Source: Streptosporangiales bacterium
Lineage (GTDB): Bacteria > Actinomycetota > Actinomycetes > Streptosporangiales > WHST01
Assembly: GCA_009379955.1 (NCBI GenBank)
Contig: WHST01000005.1
Coordinates: 37,630 to 101,629, forward strand
Length of the DNA: 64,000 bases
Reading direction: 5' to 3'
Position 1 is the stretch's first letter; each line of letters starts with the position of its first letter. A model generated the notes under the pieces. That model had not been told where the DNA came from and did not search any database. It saw nothing but the letters and a program-made list of their open reading frames with translations. Shown one piece after another: positions 36,815-44,796 of this stretch. Position numbers and translations under genes: made by a program.

Positions 36815-37534
36815 GCCCGCGCAGTCCGCACGGCGGGTGGGCGGGCGAGCAGAGTGGCGGCGGTGACGGCCGCGACGACGAGGAAGCCTGCCTGCAGGCC
36901 GTAGACGTCCGCGAACAGCCCGAACAGGGCCGGGCCGAGGATCGAACCTGCGCCGAGGAACAGCACCGTCAGGCTGAAGCCGCTCGACGGCCGGTCGGGG
37001 AAGATCTGGTGGCTCCAGATCGCGAGCAGGCCGGAGAGGGCCATGTACGGCGCGCCGTACACGACGGCGGACGCGACCGCGACGGCGGTGACGTGTGGGG
37101 CGATGCCGAGCAGCGCCGTGGCGAAGGCGATCGCGGTGAACAGGAGCACGTGGGCGCGCCGGAGTCCGAGCCGGCCGATCACGCCGCCAGCGACGACGGC
37201 CGCGGTGCCCGAGGCGCCGAGCAGGGTCCAGAACAGCGGCGCTGAACAGCGGCGGCCCGAACCACATCAGGGCGATGAACCCCAGCGTCCGCCTCTTCCG
37301 CGGTCCGAGTCCGAGCCCCGTGTCCCGACCGAGGTCGCGAATCGTGGTGCCGCGCCTCCGGGCCAGGAGCCACACCACGAGCACCGCGACCGACGGCGCG
37401 AACATCATCGCGCCCGCGGTGGGTGCCAGCATCGGCGAGGAGATGCCGTCCCCCGACAGCCACAGCGGCAGGGCGATGAGCCACGCGCCGCCCAACGCGA
37501 CCGACAGGAAGACCGGCAGGTTGGCCTTCTTCAC
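36757..37534 (-). pseudogene. Chimeric remnant: CPBP protease N-terminus fused out of frame to MFS transporter C-terminus
   Basis: From a GTG at 37534 the frame encodes the start of a CPBP-like intramembrane protease (VALGGAWLIALPLWLSGDG, APSVAVLVVWLLARRRG), ending at LMWFGPPLF. The next frame then reads WTLLGASGTAAVVAGGVIGR and continues as the C-terminal half of a major facilitator transporter (FTAIAFATALLGIAPH, FLGAGSILGPALFGLFADVY) to a stop at 36757. The junction holds two direct copies of GAACAGCGGC (37231-37240, 37244-37253). Each parent has lost its other half, including the CPBP catalytic Glu/His motifs, so no activity is expected. Confidence 0.78.
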
Positions 37535-37781
37535 GAGTCCCACCCCATTCGACGTTGTCTGCACACCGTCGAGTCTTCGCGGAACGACCACCGCCGGGTA
37601 GTCGCCGCGGTCACCGACCGGGGATGAGAACATCCGTACCGCGAGATGACTTCTGTCATGTCGGCCCGGCGAGGCGGGGTGCGACCGCCTGTTGCGCGCG
37701 GGCCACCGTGATGATGCACTCATGACATCGTCACTCGCGGCCGGTGTCGCTCGAGGCACCGGCGCATGGAGGAGGTTCGCA

Positions 37782-38933
37782 GTGAAGCGAAGCACCGACC
37801 GCATCCTGACCACGCACACCGGAAGCCTTCCACGTCCGCCCGCACTGCTCGAGGTCTTCACCGGAGACCGGCAGGTGGACGCCGGCGAGTTCGCCAGGCT
37901 GACGCACGAGGCCGTCGACCAGATCGTCCGCGACCAGGACCAGGCCGGTGTCGACGTGGTGAACGACGGCGAGATGAGCAAGGAGAGCTACTCGACGTAC
38001 GTCAGGGAACGGCTCTCCGGCTTCGAGGGCGAGAGCGAGGCGGTGCTGAACCTGGCCGACCTCAGCGCCTACCCGTCCTTCATGGCACGCTGGGCGTCCA
38101 TCTGGGGCACGCAGTCCGGCGAGGTCCTGAGTCCGCCCGCCTGCGTCGCCGACATCGCGGTCAAGGACCGCTCGCTGCTGCAGGCCGACATCGACAACCT
38201 GAAGGCGGCGGTCGGAGACACGCCTCCCGAGGACGTGTTCATGTCAGCGGCGTCCCCCGGCGTCGTCGGCGCGTTCTTCGCCAACCACCACTACGCGAAC
38301 CACGAGGACTACCTGCGTGCGATCGGTGCCGCGATGCGCGAGGAGTACGAGGCGATCGTCGCGGCCGGATTCGTCCTCCAGCTCGACTGCCCCGACCTGG
38401 CGATGTGCCGGCACCTGCAGTTCCAGCATCTGAGCATCGAGGAGTTCCGCGCCGAGGCGCGCATGCACATCGAGGTGCTGAACGAGGCGACGGCGGGCAT
38501 CGACCCCGACCAGATGCGCCTGCACCTGTGCTGGGGCAACTACGAGGGCCCGCACCACCACGACGTGCCGTTGCGCGACATCGTCGACATCGTCCTCGAC
38601 GGCCGGCCGAACGCCATCGCGCTCGAGGCCGCGAACCCGCGCCACGCGCACGAGTGGCAGGTCTTCGAGGACGTCAAGTTGCCCGACGGCAAGGCGCTGA
38701 TCCCCGGTGTCATCGACTCGACGATGAACTACATCGAGCACCCGGAGCTGATCGCCCAGCGCCTCGTCAACTACGGGCGGCTGGTCGGTCGTGAGAACGT
38801 GCTCGCCGGCTCCGACTGCGGCTTCGGCACGGCCGCCCGCGTGTCGTACGTCGACCCGCAGATCACCTGGGCAAAGTTCGCGGCGATGACGGAAGGCGCG
38901 CGCCTGGCCACCAGCGAGCTCACCCGCACCTGA
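37782..38933 (+). CDS. MetE-like cobalamin-independent methionine synthase family protein
   Basis: A 383-residue protein of the MetE C-terminal-domain-only family. TTHTGSLPRP is the usual start. The Zn ligands of MetE are matched by HLCWGNYEGP (His and Cys), ALEAANPRH (Glu) and LAGSDCGFGT (Cys). It would carry out a methyl transfer using a thiol acceptor; the donor and acceptor are unknown, since the folate-binding N-terminal domain is absent. GTG at 37782 has GGAGGAGG upstream. Before it lie about 250 bp with no gene; a small dyad ATGAC-TTCT-GTCAT sits at 37646-37659. Confidence 0.88.
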   Translation: MKRSTDRILTTHTGSLPRPPALLEVFTGDRQVDAGEFARLTHEAVDQIVRDQDQAGVDVVNDGEMSKESYSTYVRERLSGFEGESEAVLNLADLSAYPSFMARWASIWGTQSGEVLSPPACVADIAVKDRSLLQADIDNLKAAVGDTPPEDVFMSAASPGVVGAFFANHHYANHEDYLRAIGAAMREEYEAIVAAGFVLQLDCPDLAMCRHLQFQHLSIEEFRAEARMHIEVLNEATAGIDPDQMRLHLCWGNYEGPHHHDVPLRDIVDIVLDGRPNAIALEAANPRHAHEWQVFEDVKLPDGKALIPGVIDSTMNYIEHPELIAQRLVNYGRLVGRENVLAGSDCGFGTAARVSYVDPQITWAKFAAMTEGARLATSELTRT

Positions 38934-38950
38934 GGCACCGCCGGGTCCCC

Positions 38951-39030
38951 GTTGATCACGTTGACGTGATCAACGTGGACTTCACCTCGTGCCGGGACGA
39001 GGTGAAGTCCACGTTCGTGAGGTGAAGCGC
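38951..39030. repeat. Double-hairpin repeat (copy 1), bidirectional terminator
   Basis: Hairpin 1 is GTTGATCACG (38951-38960), loop TTGA, then its complement to 38974. Hairpin 2 follows at once: a perfect 16-bp stem at 38975-38990 and 38997-39012 around GCCGGG. A third partial GAGGTGAAG lies at 39019-39027. It sits between the convergent ends of the MetE-like gene and the Gfo/Idh gene. A near-identical copy is at 54491-54567. Confidence 0.85.
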
Positions 39031-39034
39031 GCGC

Positions 39035-40060
39035 TCAGACCGCGTCGACCGTCCAGGTGTGGTCGGTGACGGGGAGGTCGACCGGGACGCCGCGCGTGCC
39101 GGAGATGTTCAGGGCCACGGCGATCTCGAGAGCGGCGACGCCGTCGTCCAGCGTCGAGCTGACCGCACCGCCGTCGCGCACCGCCGACACGAGCTCCTCG
39201 ACGGCACGCACCATGCCCGACGTCCAGTACAGCTGGGCGGGGAACGGCCGCTCGGCCTCGACGCCGTCGGCCTGGCGGACGTACAGGCGGGGACCGAACG
39301 CGTCCACGACGATCCGGCCACGGGTACCGAGCAGCGTGACCTCGGTGCCTCCCGACACGTCGTCGAGCATGACCACCTGCACGTGCACGCCGTTCGCGTA
39401 TACGAGGGACGCCGTGCCGCCCGGGTCGCGCTCGTCGCCGGCCGGCTCGCAGAAGACCCTCGTCGGGTGGCTGTCGACCAGGTACCTGATCAGGTCGAAC
39501 AGGTGGCTCCCGCCGAACGACCATCCCTCCACCCAGCGCGCGGTGATCGCACCGATGTCGCCGATCTCGCCTGCGTCGACGAGCTTCTTGACCCGGCGCC
39601 ATACGGGGTCGTACGTCCGCGTGTGGTTGATCGCGACGCGCACGTCGCCCGCCTCCGCGGCCGCGGTCATGCGCCGGGCCTCCGCGAGCGAGACGCCGAC
39701 GGGCTTCTCCAGGAAGATCCCGCGGACGCCGGACGTCTGCGCCGCCAGGCAGAAGAGGTCGGCGTGGAACCGGGTCGGCGCGCAGACGCTCACGACGTCG
39801 AGCGCGGCCTCCGCCAGCATGCTCTCCGCCGAGGAGTATGCGGCGTCGACCGACCAGCGGTCGCCGAAGCGCTTCGCGACCTCGCCGTCGGCGTCGGCCA
39901 CCGCCACGAGCTCGATGCCGCACGCCTCCCGGTACGCGGTCGCGTGGCTGTACGGCAGCGCGACCACTCCGGGAGCATCGAGTACCTCGTCCTCGATGCT
40001 CCCGGCGATGCGGCCGCACCCGATGATGCCCGCCCGCAGCGTTCCCTGTCCCGCCGTCAT
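39035..40060 (-). CDS. Gfo/Idh/MocA family NAD(P)-dependent oxidoreductase
   Basis: A 341-residue oxidoreductase. The Rossmann nucleotide site is GIIGCGRIAGSIED at the N-terminus, and the catalytic motif EKPVGVSLAEARRM holds the conserved Lys-Pro, followed by VAINHTRTYDPVWRRV. The family oxidises or reduces sugars and inositols. It is the last gene of an ABC sugar importer operon, 21 bp after the ATPase gene, so it probably acts on the imported sugar. It ends at the double hairpin. Confidence 0.92.
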   Translation of the reverse strand: MTAGQGTLRAGIIGCGRIAGSIEDEVLDAPGVVALPYSHATAYREACGIELVAVADADGEVAKRFGDRWSVDAAYSSAESMLAEAALDVVSVCAPTRFHADLFCLAAQTSGVRGIFLEKPVGVSLAEARRMTAAAEAGDVRVAINHTRTYDPVWRRVKKLVDAGEIGDIGAITARWVEGWSFGGSHLFDLIRYLVDSHPTRVFCEPAGDERDPGGTASLVYANGVHVQVVMLDDVSGGTEVTLLGTRGRIVVDAFGPRLYVRQADGVEAERPFPAQLYWTSGMVRAVEELVSAVRDGGAVSSTLDDGVAALEIAVALNISGTRGVPVDLPVTDHTWTVDAV

Positions 40061-40081
40061 GTCACACCCCTCGTCGAACGT

Positions 40082-41197
40082 TCACACGCGTTCCTGCGAC
40101 TCGGCGTCGAAGAGGTGCCAGGCCGACGACGCGGTGCGCAGCCGCACGGCGCGCGCGTCACCCGCGACGACGCCCGGCCTGGTGCGGACGGTGAGCGTGA
40201 CGTCGTCGGTGACGACCACCTCGACGAAGTCGTCCGCGCCGGCGTGCTCGATCCGCCGCACCGTGCCCTCGAAGGCCCCACCCTCGGCGCCGTCCACCAC
40301 CTCGACGTCCTCGGGACGCGTGCCGGCGAGCAGCTCGGTCTCGTCCGCGAGCCCGGCCGGTGCCGGGCAGATCTCGCGGCCGGCGAGGTGCACGGCACCC
40401 GCACGGACCACCGCGGGATGGAGCCGCATCGCGGGCCTGCCGATGAACCTCGCGACGAACACGTTGGCCGGGGCGTCGTAGATCTCCCGCGGCCTGGCCA
40501 GCTGCATCAGCCTGCCCGCCGACATGACCGCGACGTAGTCGGCGATGTTCAGCGCCTCGTCCTGGTCGTGGGTGACGAACACGCTCGTCGCACCGATCTC
40601 CAGGTGGACGTCGCGGATCAGCTCGCGCATGTCGCCGCGCAGGCTCGCGTCGAGGTTCGACAGCGGCTCGTCGAACAGGAGCAGTGCCGGACGCTTCACC
40701 AGCGCGCGGGCCAGCGCGACGCGCTGCTGCTGACCGCCGGACAGCTCCTGCGGCCGGCTCCGCCCCTTGTCGGTCAGCCGCACCCGGTCGAGCTCCTCGG
40801 TGACACGCAGGTCGATCTCGGCGCGTGGGACGCCCGCCATCCGCAGCGGGAAGCCGACGTTCTCCCTGACGGTCTTGTGCGGGTACAACGCGTAGTCCTG
40901 GAACACGAAGCCCAGACCGCGCCGGTGTGATGGCGCGCGCGTCACGTCGGTGCCGTCGACGACGATGCGGCCTGAGGTGGGGTCGAGCAGGCCGGCGATC
41001 ATCTGCAGCGTCGTCGACTTGCCACACCCGGACGGCCCGAGCAGTGCGACCATCGAACCGCGCGGGACCGCGAGGGAGAGCCGGTCGACCGCCACCACCG
41101 ACCCGAACGTCCGGCTCAGGTCGGCGATCTCCAACCCGGCAGGCGCGTCCGCCTGGCCGGCCTCGGTCACGTCCGTCGCCTCCGCTGCACGACTCAT
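40082..41197 (-). CDS. Sugar ABC transporter ATPase (UgpC/MsmK/MalK type)
   Basis: A 371-residue ATPase. Walker A is GPSGCGKST, the Q-loop FQDYALYPH, the signature ELSGGQQQRVALARAL and Walker B LLLFDEPLSNLDASL, with the switch His in VFVTHDQDEA. The C-terminal 120 residues form the MOI/TOBE-like regulatory domain, with TRPEDVEVVDG. It energises the importer encoded upstream and is the only such ATPase in the window, so it might also serve the second importer at 48-51 kb, which lacks one. Confidence 0.94.
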   Translation of the reverse strand: MSRAAEATDVTEAGQADAPAGLEIADLSRTFGSVVAVDRLSLAVPRGSMVALLGPSGCGKSTTLQMIAGLLDPTSGRIVVDGTDVTRAPSHRRGLGFVFQDYALYPHKTVRENVGFPLRMAGVPRAEIDLRVTEELDRVRLTDKGRSRPQELSGGQQQRVALARALVKRPALLLFDEPLSNLDASLRGDMRELIRDVHLEIGATSVFVTHDQDEALNIADYVAVMSAGRLMQLARPREIYDAPANVFVARFIGRPAMRLHPAVVRAGAVHLAGREICPAPAGLADETELLAGTRPEDVEVVDGAEGGAFEGTVRRIEHAGADDFVEVVVTDDVTLTVRTRPGVVAGDARAVRLRTASSAWHLFDAESQERV

Positions 41198-41210
41198 CGC
41201 GTCGACCTCC

Positions 41211-42053
41211 TCACGCCTTCACCCCACCGGCCGTGACACCGCGCACCAGCGCCCGCTGCGTGAACAGGAAGAACACCACCGAAGGCAGCACGGTGGCGAT
41301 ACCCGCGGCCATGACGGGCCCGAACTGGAAGAACCCGCCGGGCGCACTGCTCAGCTGCGCCAGCTCGACGGTCACGGTCTTCGCCTTGGACCCACTGAGG
41401 ATCAACGGGATCATGAACTCGTTCCAGGTGTTGATGAAGAGGAACACGGCGGTGGCGACGAGTCCCTGCAGGCTCAGCGGCAGCGTGACGTGGCGGAACA
41501 CCTGCAGCCGGTTGCATCCGTCGATGCGTGCGGCGAGCTCGACACTGCGCGGCACCTCGGCGAAGAACGTTCGCAGCATCCACACCGCGAACGGTGACAG
41601 CAGCGCCGTCTGTACCAGCACGAGCCCGACGATCGTGTCGGCGAGATTCAGGATGCGGCTCATGAACAGGTACAGCGGGATCAGCAGGACGAGGGCGGGA
41701 ACCGCACGCGCGGCGAGCAGCACGAGGCCGAGGCTCCTGCCTCCGTGCGGACGCAGGCGGGCGAGCGCGTACCCGGCCAGCGCGCACACCACCAGGCACA
41801 GCACCGTGGTGGACAGAGCCACGACGGCGCTCGTCCTGATGGCGTCACGGAAGCCGCTCTCGCCGAGCACATCGCGGTAGGCGTCGAGCGACCAGCGGTC
41901 GACGCGCGCGAGACCCCGCGCCCTGGTGAAGTCTCCCTGCGGCACGACGCTCGCCAGCGCCATCCACAACGTCGGCCCGATCGACCAGACGACCATCAAC
42001 GCGCCGGCGAGGTAGAGGACGAGCAGCCGGCGCCAGGACCGGCGGCCGGTCAT
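41211..42053 (-). CDS. Sugar ABC transporter permease, MalG type
   Basis: A 280-residue inner membrane permease with six hydrophobic helices. The EAA motif that docks to the ATPase is VELAARIDGCNRLQVFRHVT followed by LPLS. The ATG at 42053 overlaps the upstream permease stop by 4 nt. It forms the channel together with the MalF-type partner. Substrate cannot be read from the sequence. Confidence 0.92.
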   Translation of the reverse strand: MTGRRSWRRLLVLYLAGALMVVWSIGPTLWMALASVVPQGDFTRARGLARVDRWSLDAYRDVLGESGFRDAIRTSAVVALSTTVLCLVVCALAGYALARLRPHGGRSLGLVLLAARAVPALVLLIPLYLFMSRILNLADTIVGLVLVQTALLSPFAVWMLRTFFAEVPRSVELAARIDGCNRLQVFRHVTLPLSLQGLVATAVFLFINTWNEFMIPLILSGSKAKTVTVELAQLSSAPGGFFQFGPVMAAGIATVLPSVVFFLFTQRALVRGVTAGGVKA

Positions 42054-42991
42054 CCGGCGCCCCTGCGGTCGGCGAGGGCACGCGACGCGACGCGCGCAGC
42101 GGCGACGACGACCAGCACGAAGGCCGTCAGGAACCCGATCATCAGGGCCAGGACCGATGCCGCGCCGAAGTTGAGCGACTGGAACGCCTGCTTGTACAGC
42201 AGCAGGTTGAGGACGGTGGTCGCGCCCGCCGGACCGCCCTGGGTGAGCGTGTAGAGGACGTCGAACGCCTGCAGCGCCGAGATCACCTGGAGCACCGCTC
42301 CCACCGCGAGCACGCCGCGCATCGACGGCAGCGTCACGTGTCGGAGGCGGGCGGCGATCTCGGCGCCGTCGATCTTCGCGGCTTTGTAGAGGTTCGGGTT
42401 GAGGCCGCGCAGCCGCGCGAGGAACAGCAGAGTCAGCACGGGAATGCTCCGCCAGGACTCCGCGAGCACCGCCACCGCCATGGCGACGTTCGGCCTGCTC
42501 AGCCACCCGACGTTCTGGTCGAGCAGGCCGGTGCGCGTGCCGATGACGTTGACGAGCCCGAAGTTGCCGTCGAAGAGCCACCGCCACATCAGGCCCGAGG
42601 CGATCGGCGCGATGATCCACGGCAGGAGCACCGCGATCTGGACGAGAGTACGGCCGCGGAACCTCTCGTTGAGGACGAGCGCCATCACCAGCGCCACCAC
42701 CAGCGAGAGCGCGACCGTGCCCCCGGCCAGCACGAGCGTGCGCGGGACGGCCGCGTGGAACTGCGGGTTCGAGAGGACGCGCTGCCAGTTGTCCAGTCCG
42801 GTGAACGGCCAGTCGGCGTTGAGCGTCGAGCTGTTGATCCGGCGGAAACCCATGGCGAGGCCGTACAACAGCGGACCGACGAGGAAGACCATCGAGACGA
42901 CGCCGGCCGGGGTCATCAGGACCGTGCCGAGGGTCGAGTCGGACATCTCCCGACCCGTGCCGGGGCCTGCCGTCCGCCTGCCGAGCGCCAA
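42050..42991 (-). CDS. Sugar ABC transporter permease, MalF type
   Basis: A 313-residue permease with six membrane helices (the first at about residues 27-48). The EAA motif reads LYKAAKIDGAEIAARLRHVT then LPS. The first 16 residues are probably dispensable, and an internal ATG at residue 16 (MSDSTLG) is a possible alternative start. It is the second gene of the operon, after the binding protein. Confidence 0.92.
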   Translation of the reverse strand: MALGRRTAGPGTGREMSDSTLGTVLMTPAGVVSMVFLVGPLLYGLAMGFRRINSSTLNADWPFTGLDNWQRVLSNPQFHAAVPRTLVLAGGTVALSLVVALVMALVLNERFRGRTLVQIAVLLPWIIAPIASGLMWRWLFDGNFGLVNVIGTRTGLLDQNVGWLSRPNVAMAVAVLAESWRSIPVLTLLFLARLRGLNPNLYKAAKIDGAEIAARLRHVTLPSMRGVLAVGAVLQVISALQAFDVLYTLTQGGPAGATTVLNLLLYKQAFQSLNFGAASVLALMIGFLTAFVLVVVAAARVASRALADRRGAG

Positions 42992-43024
42992 TGTCAGCCT
43001 TTCCCGTGCGACGAGGCCGGTCGC

Positions 43025-44407
43025 TCAGCCGTTGTCGGCCCAGTAGTCGTCGACGACCTTCGTCACCTCGCGCTGCATGCCCTTCGTGGCCTCACCTGGA
43101 TCGAGATCCTTGCGCATGACGTCGCCCACCCACTTCGCGACGACCTCGGAGACGTCGTTGTAGAAGGGCGACCCGGCGCGGTCGGCGGGGAACTCGCCCT
43201 GTTTCGCGACGAGCGGCGCCACGGGGATGGCCTTGACGACATCCTTGTCCGACAACGACTTCGTGCGTGCTGGCAGCAGCTTCGCCTCGCCGAGGGACAG
43301 GGCCTTCTGCTGCGTCGGACTGGTGATGTACGCGACGTAGTCCAGCGCCGCCGCCTGGTTCTCCGAGTAGCGGCTGACCGCGATGCCCTCGGCGCCGTTG
43401 ACGCTGCCCGACTCCAGCTCAACCCCGGGGATGAGCGCGGTGCCGAGGTCGTCGAGCTTCATGTCCGACTGCTTGGGATCGGCGACGATCGGGTAGGCCA
43501 GCGGGAAGTTCCACGTCATGCCGACGTTGCCCTTGGCGAACGAGAGGGCGGCGTCCTGCGAGCCGTTGTTGCTCCACGTCTGCGGCGACACGGCGCCCGA
43601 CTTCCCGAGGTCGGCCAGCGCCTGCATCGCGGCCCGGCTCTGCGGGGTGTCGACCGTCGCCTTGCGGAGGTCGGACGAGTACATGTGGCCGTCGGCACTG
43701 TTGAGCGCCGGCAGCCACAGCCCGGCGAACACGTCGTTCGCCGTCTGCCCGCCGGTGACGAAGCCGGACGCGTTCGCGCCGCCCTTGCTCTTGACCGCCT
43801 TGGCAGCGTCGACGAACTCCGTCCACGTGGCCGGCGGCTTGGCGGGGTCGAGGCCGGCGGCCGTGAAGAGCGCCTTGTTGTAGTACATGATCTGGATCGA
43901 CGTCTGGTACGGCAGGCCGTACGTCTTGCCCCCCGCCTGCATCGACGACAGCGCCGCCGGGGAGTACTCGGCCGAAACGCCCTTCAGTGGCGCGGACAGG
44001 TCCTGGAAGAGCAGCGGACCCATCTGCGCGGTGATCGCGGCCCAGGAGAAGTACATGTCGACGCTGGAGTCCTGCCCGGTCGCCAGCGTGGAGTACTTGC
44101 TGAGCAGCTGGTCGAACGGGACGATCTGGAACTCGACGTCGACCCCCGTCTGCTTCTCGAACTCCTTCGTCCCCGGACCGAGCCACTTGTCCAGGGGGTC
44201 GGGAACGATGAGGGTGAGCTTCTCGCCCTTGTACTGCTTGGCATGGGCGAGCACCGACTCGTCTGATGCCAGGCGCGACGCGGGGCCGAGCGACGACTCC
44301 TCGTCGCCCCCTGACCCACCGCCTCCGCTGCAGGCCGCCGCGAGCGCGACGACGAGGAGCACACCGAGCAGGGAACGGGCACGAGCGAACGATCCGAACG
44401 GCATCAT
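43025..44407 (-). CDS. Extracellular sugar-binding lipoprotein
   Basis: A 460-residue solute-binding protein of the MalE/SBP type-1 family. It has a lipoprotein signal (basic start, LLGVLLVVALAAAC, lipobox Cys at about residue 28) and a Gly/Ser linker. The mature part has EFEKQTGVDVEFQIVPFDQL and YGLPYQTSIQIMYYNKALFT, and WGNWNFP-like pocket residues at GMTWNFPLAYPIV. It captures sugar for the two permeases. GGAGGA precedes the ATGATG start. The likely promoter region lies at 44460-44520. Confidence 0.93.
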   Translation of the reverse strand: MMPFGSFARARSLLGVLLVVALAAACSGGGGSGGDEESSLGPASRLASDESVLAHAKQYKGEKLTLIVPDPLDKWLGPGTKEFEKQTGVDVEFQIVPFDQLLSKYSTLATGQDSSVDMYFSWAAITAQMGPLLFQDLSAPLKGVSAEYSPAALSSMQAGGKTYGLPYQTSIQIMYYNKALFTAAGLDPAKPPATWTEFVDAAKAVKSKGGANASGFVTGGQTANDVFAGLWLPALNSADGHMYSSDLRKATVDTPQSRAAMQALADLGKSGAVSPQTWSNNGSQDAALSFAKGNVGMTWNFPLAYPIVADPKQSDMKLDDLGTALIPGVELESGSVNGAEGIAVSRYSENQAAALDYVAYITSPTQQKALSLGEAKLLPARTKSLSDKDVVKAIPVAPLVAKQGEFPADRAGSPFYNDVSEVVAKWVGDVMRKDLDPGEATKGMQREVTKVVDDYWADNG

Positions 44408-44480
44408 CGGTTCCTCCAGCCGCAAACGGCACCGGCTGGTTCGCCACCGCCCCGCCCGACGACGCCCCAGGGTCTTTCTA

Positions 44481-44510
44481 CAGAATATCGAAGATGAACT
44501 CTCTATTCTG
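44481..44510 (-). promoter_or_regulatory. AT-rich dyad upstream of the first importer operon
   Basis: CAGAATA (44481-44487) pairs with TATTCTG (44504-44510) across 16 bp. The stretch is far more AT-rich than its surroundings and lies about 75-100 bp before the binding-protein start. It is probably the promoter with a regulator site; no regulator gene is adjacent. The remaining bases of the 389-bp gap between 44408 and 44796, apart from the hairpin at 44634-44699, hold nothing recognised. Confidence 0.45.
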
Positions 44511-44633
44511 AATCGTAGGGAGGTGCGCGTAGGCCGTCAAGGTACCCGCACCGGCGCGGCGGGCGGTGCATCGTTGTAAAGGCGGCGTAGCGTGAGGTCG
44601 CCGAGCATCCCGAGTCGTGAGGTGAGGCCCAAC

Positions 44634-44699
44634 TTCACATCACGATTCGGGCGTTTCCATCACCTGCAGGTGATGGAAACCCCCGAATCGCAGTGTGAA
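44634..44699. terminator. Very long near-perfect hairpin downstream of the glycosidase operon
   Basis: The core at 44653-44680 is a perfect 28-bp palindrome (GTTTCCATCACCTG and its complement). Nine more pairs (44643-44651 with 44682-44690) extend it across one mismatch, and TTCACA/TGTGAA (44634-44639, 44694-44699) extend it again. It lies about 100 bp past the stop of the GH1 gene. A bidirectional terminator or cruciform is likely. Confidence 0.75.
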
Positions 44700-44796
44700 C
44701 ACCATGGAAGCCCGGCGGCGACCACCCACGGCCAGGCAGTAGCGCAGCCACCGGGAGCGCGGCAGCCACTCACGAGACCACCAGGACGCAACGGAG

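Noticed and set aside
37660..37740. Possible S-adenosylhomocysteine riboswitch before the MetE-like gene
   Set aside because: GAGGCGGGGTGCGACCG faintly recalls the aptamer core, but the matching 3' CAGGCUCG block is absent.
42338..44266. Plus-strand frame of about 640 codons across the first sugar importer
   Set aside because: It runs opposite clear permease and binding-protein genes and is Arg/Glu-rich shadow coding.
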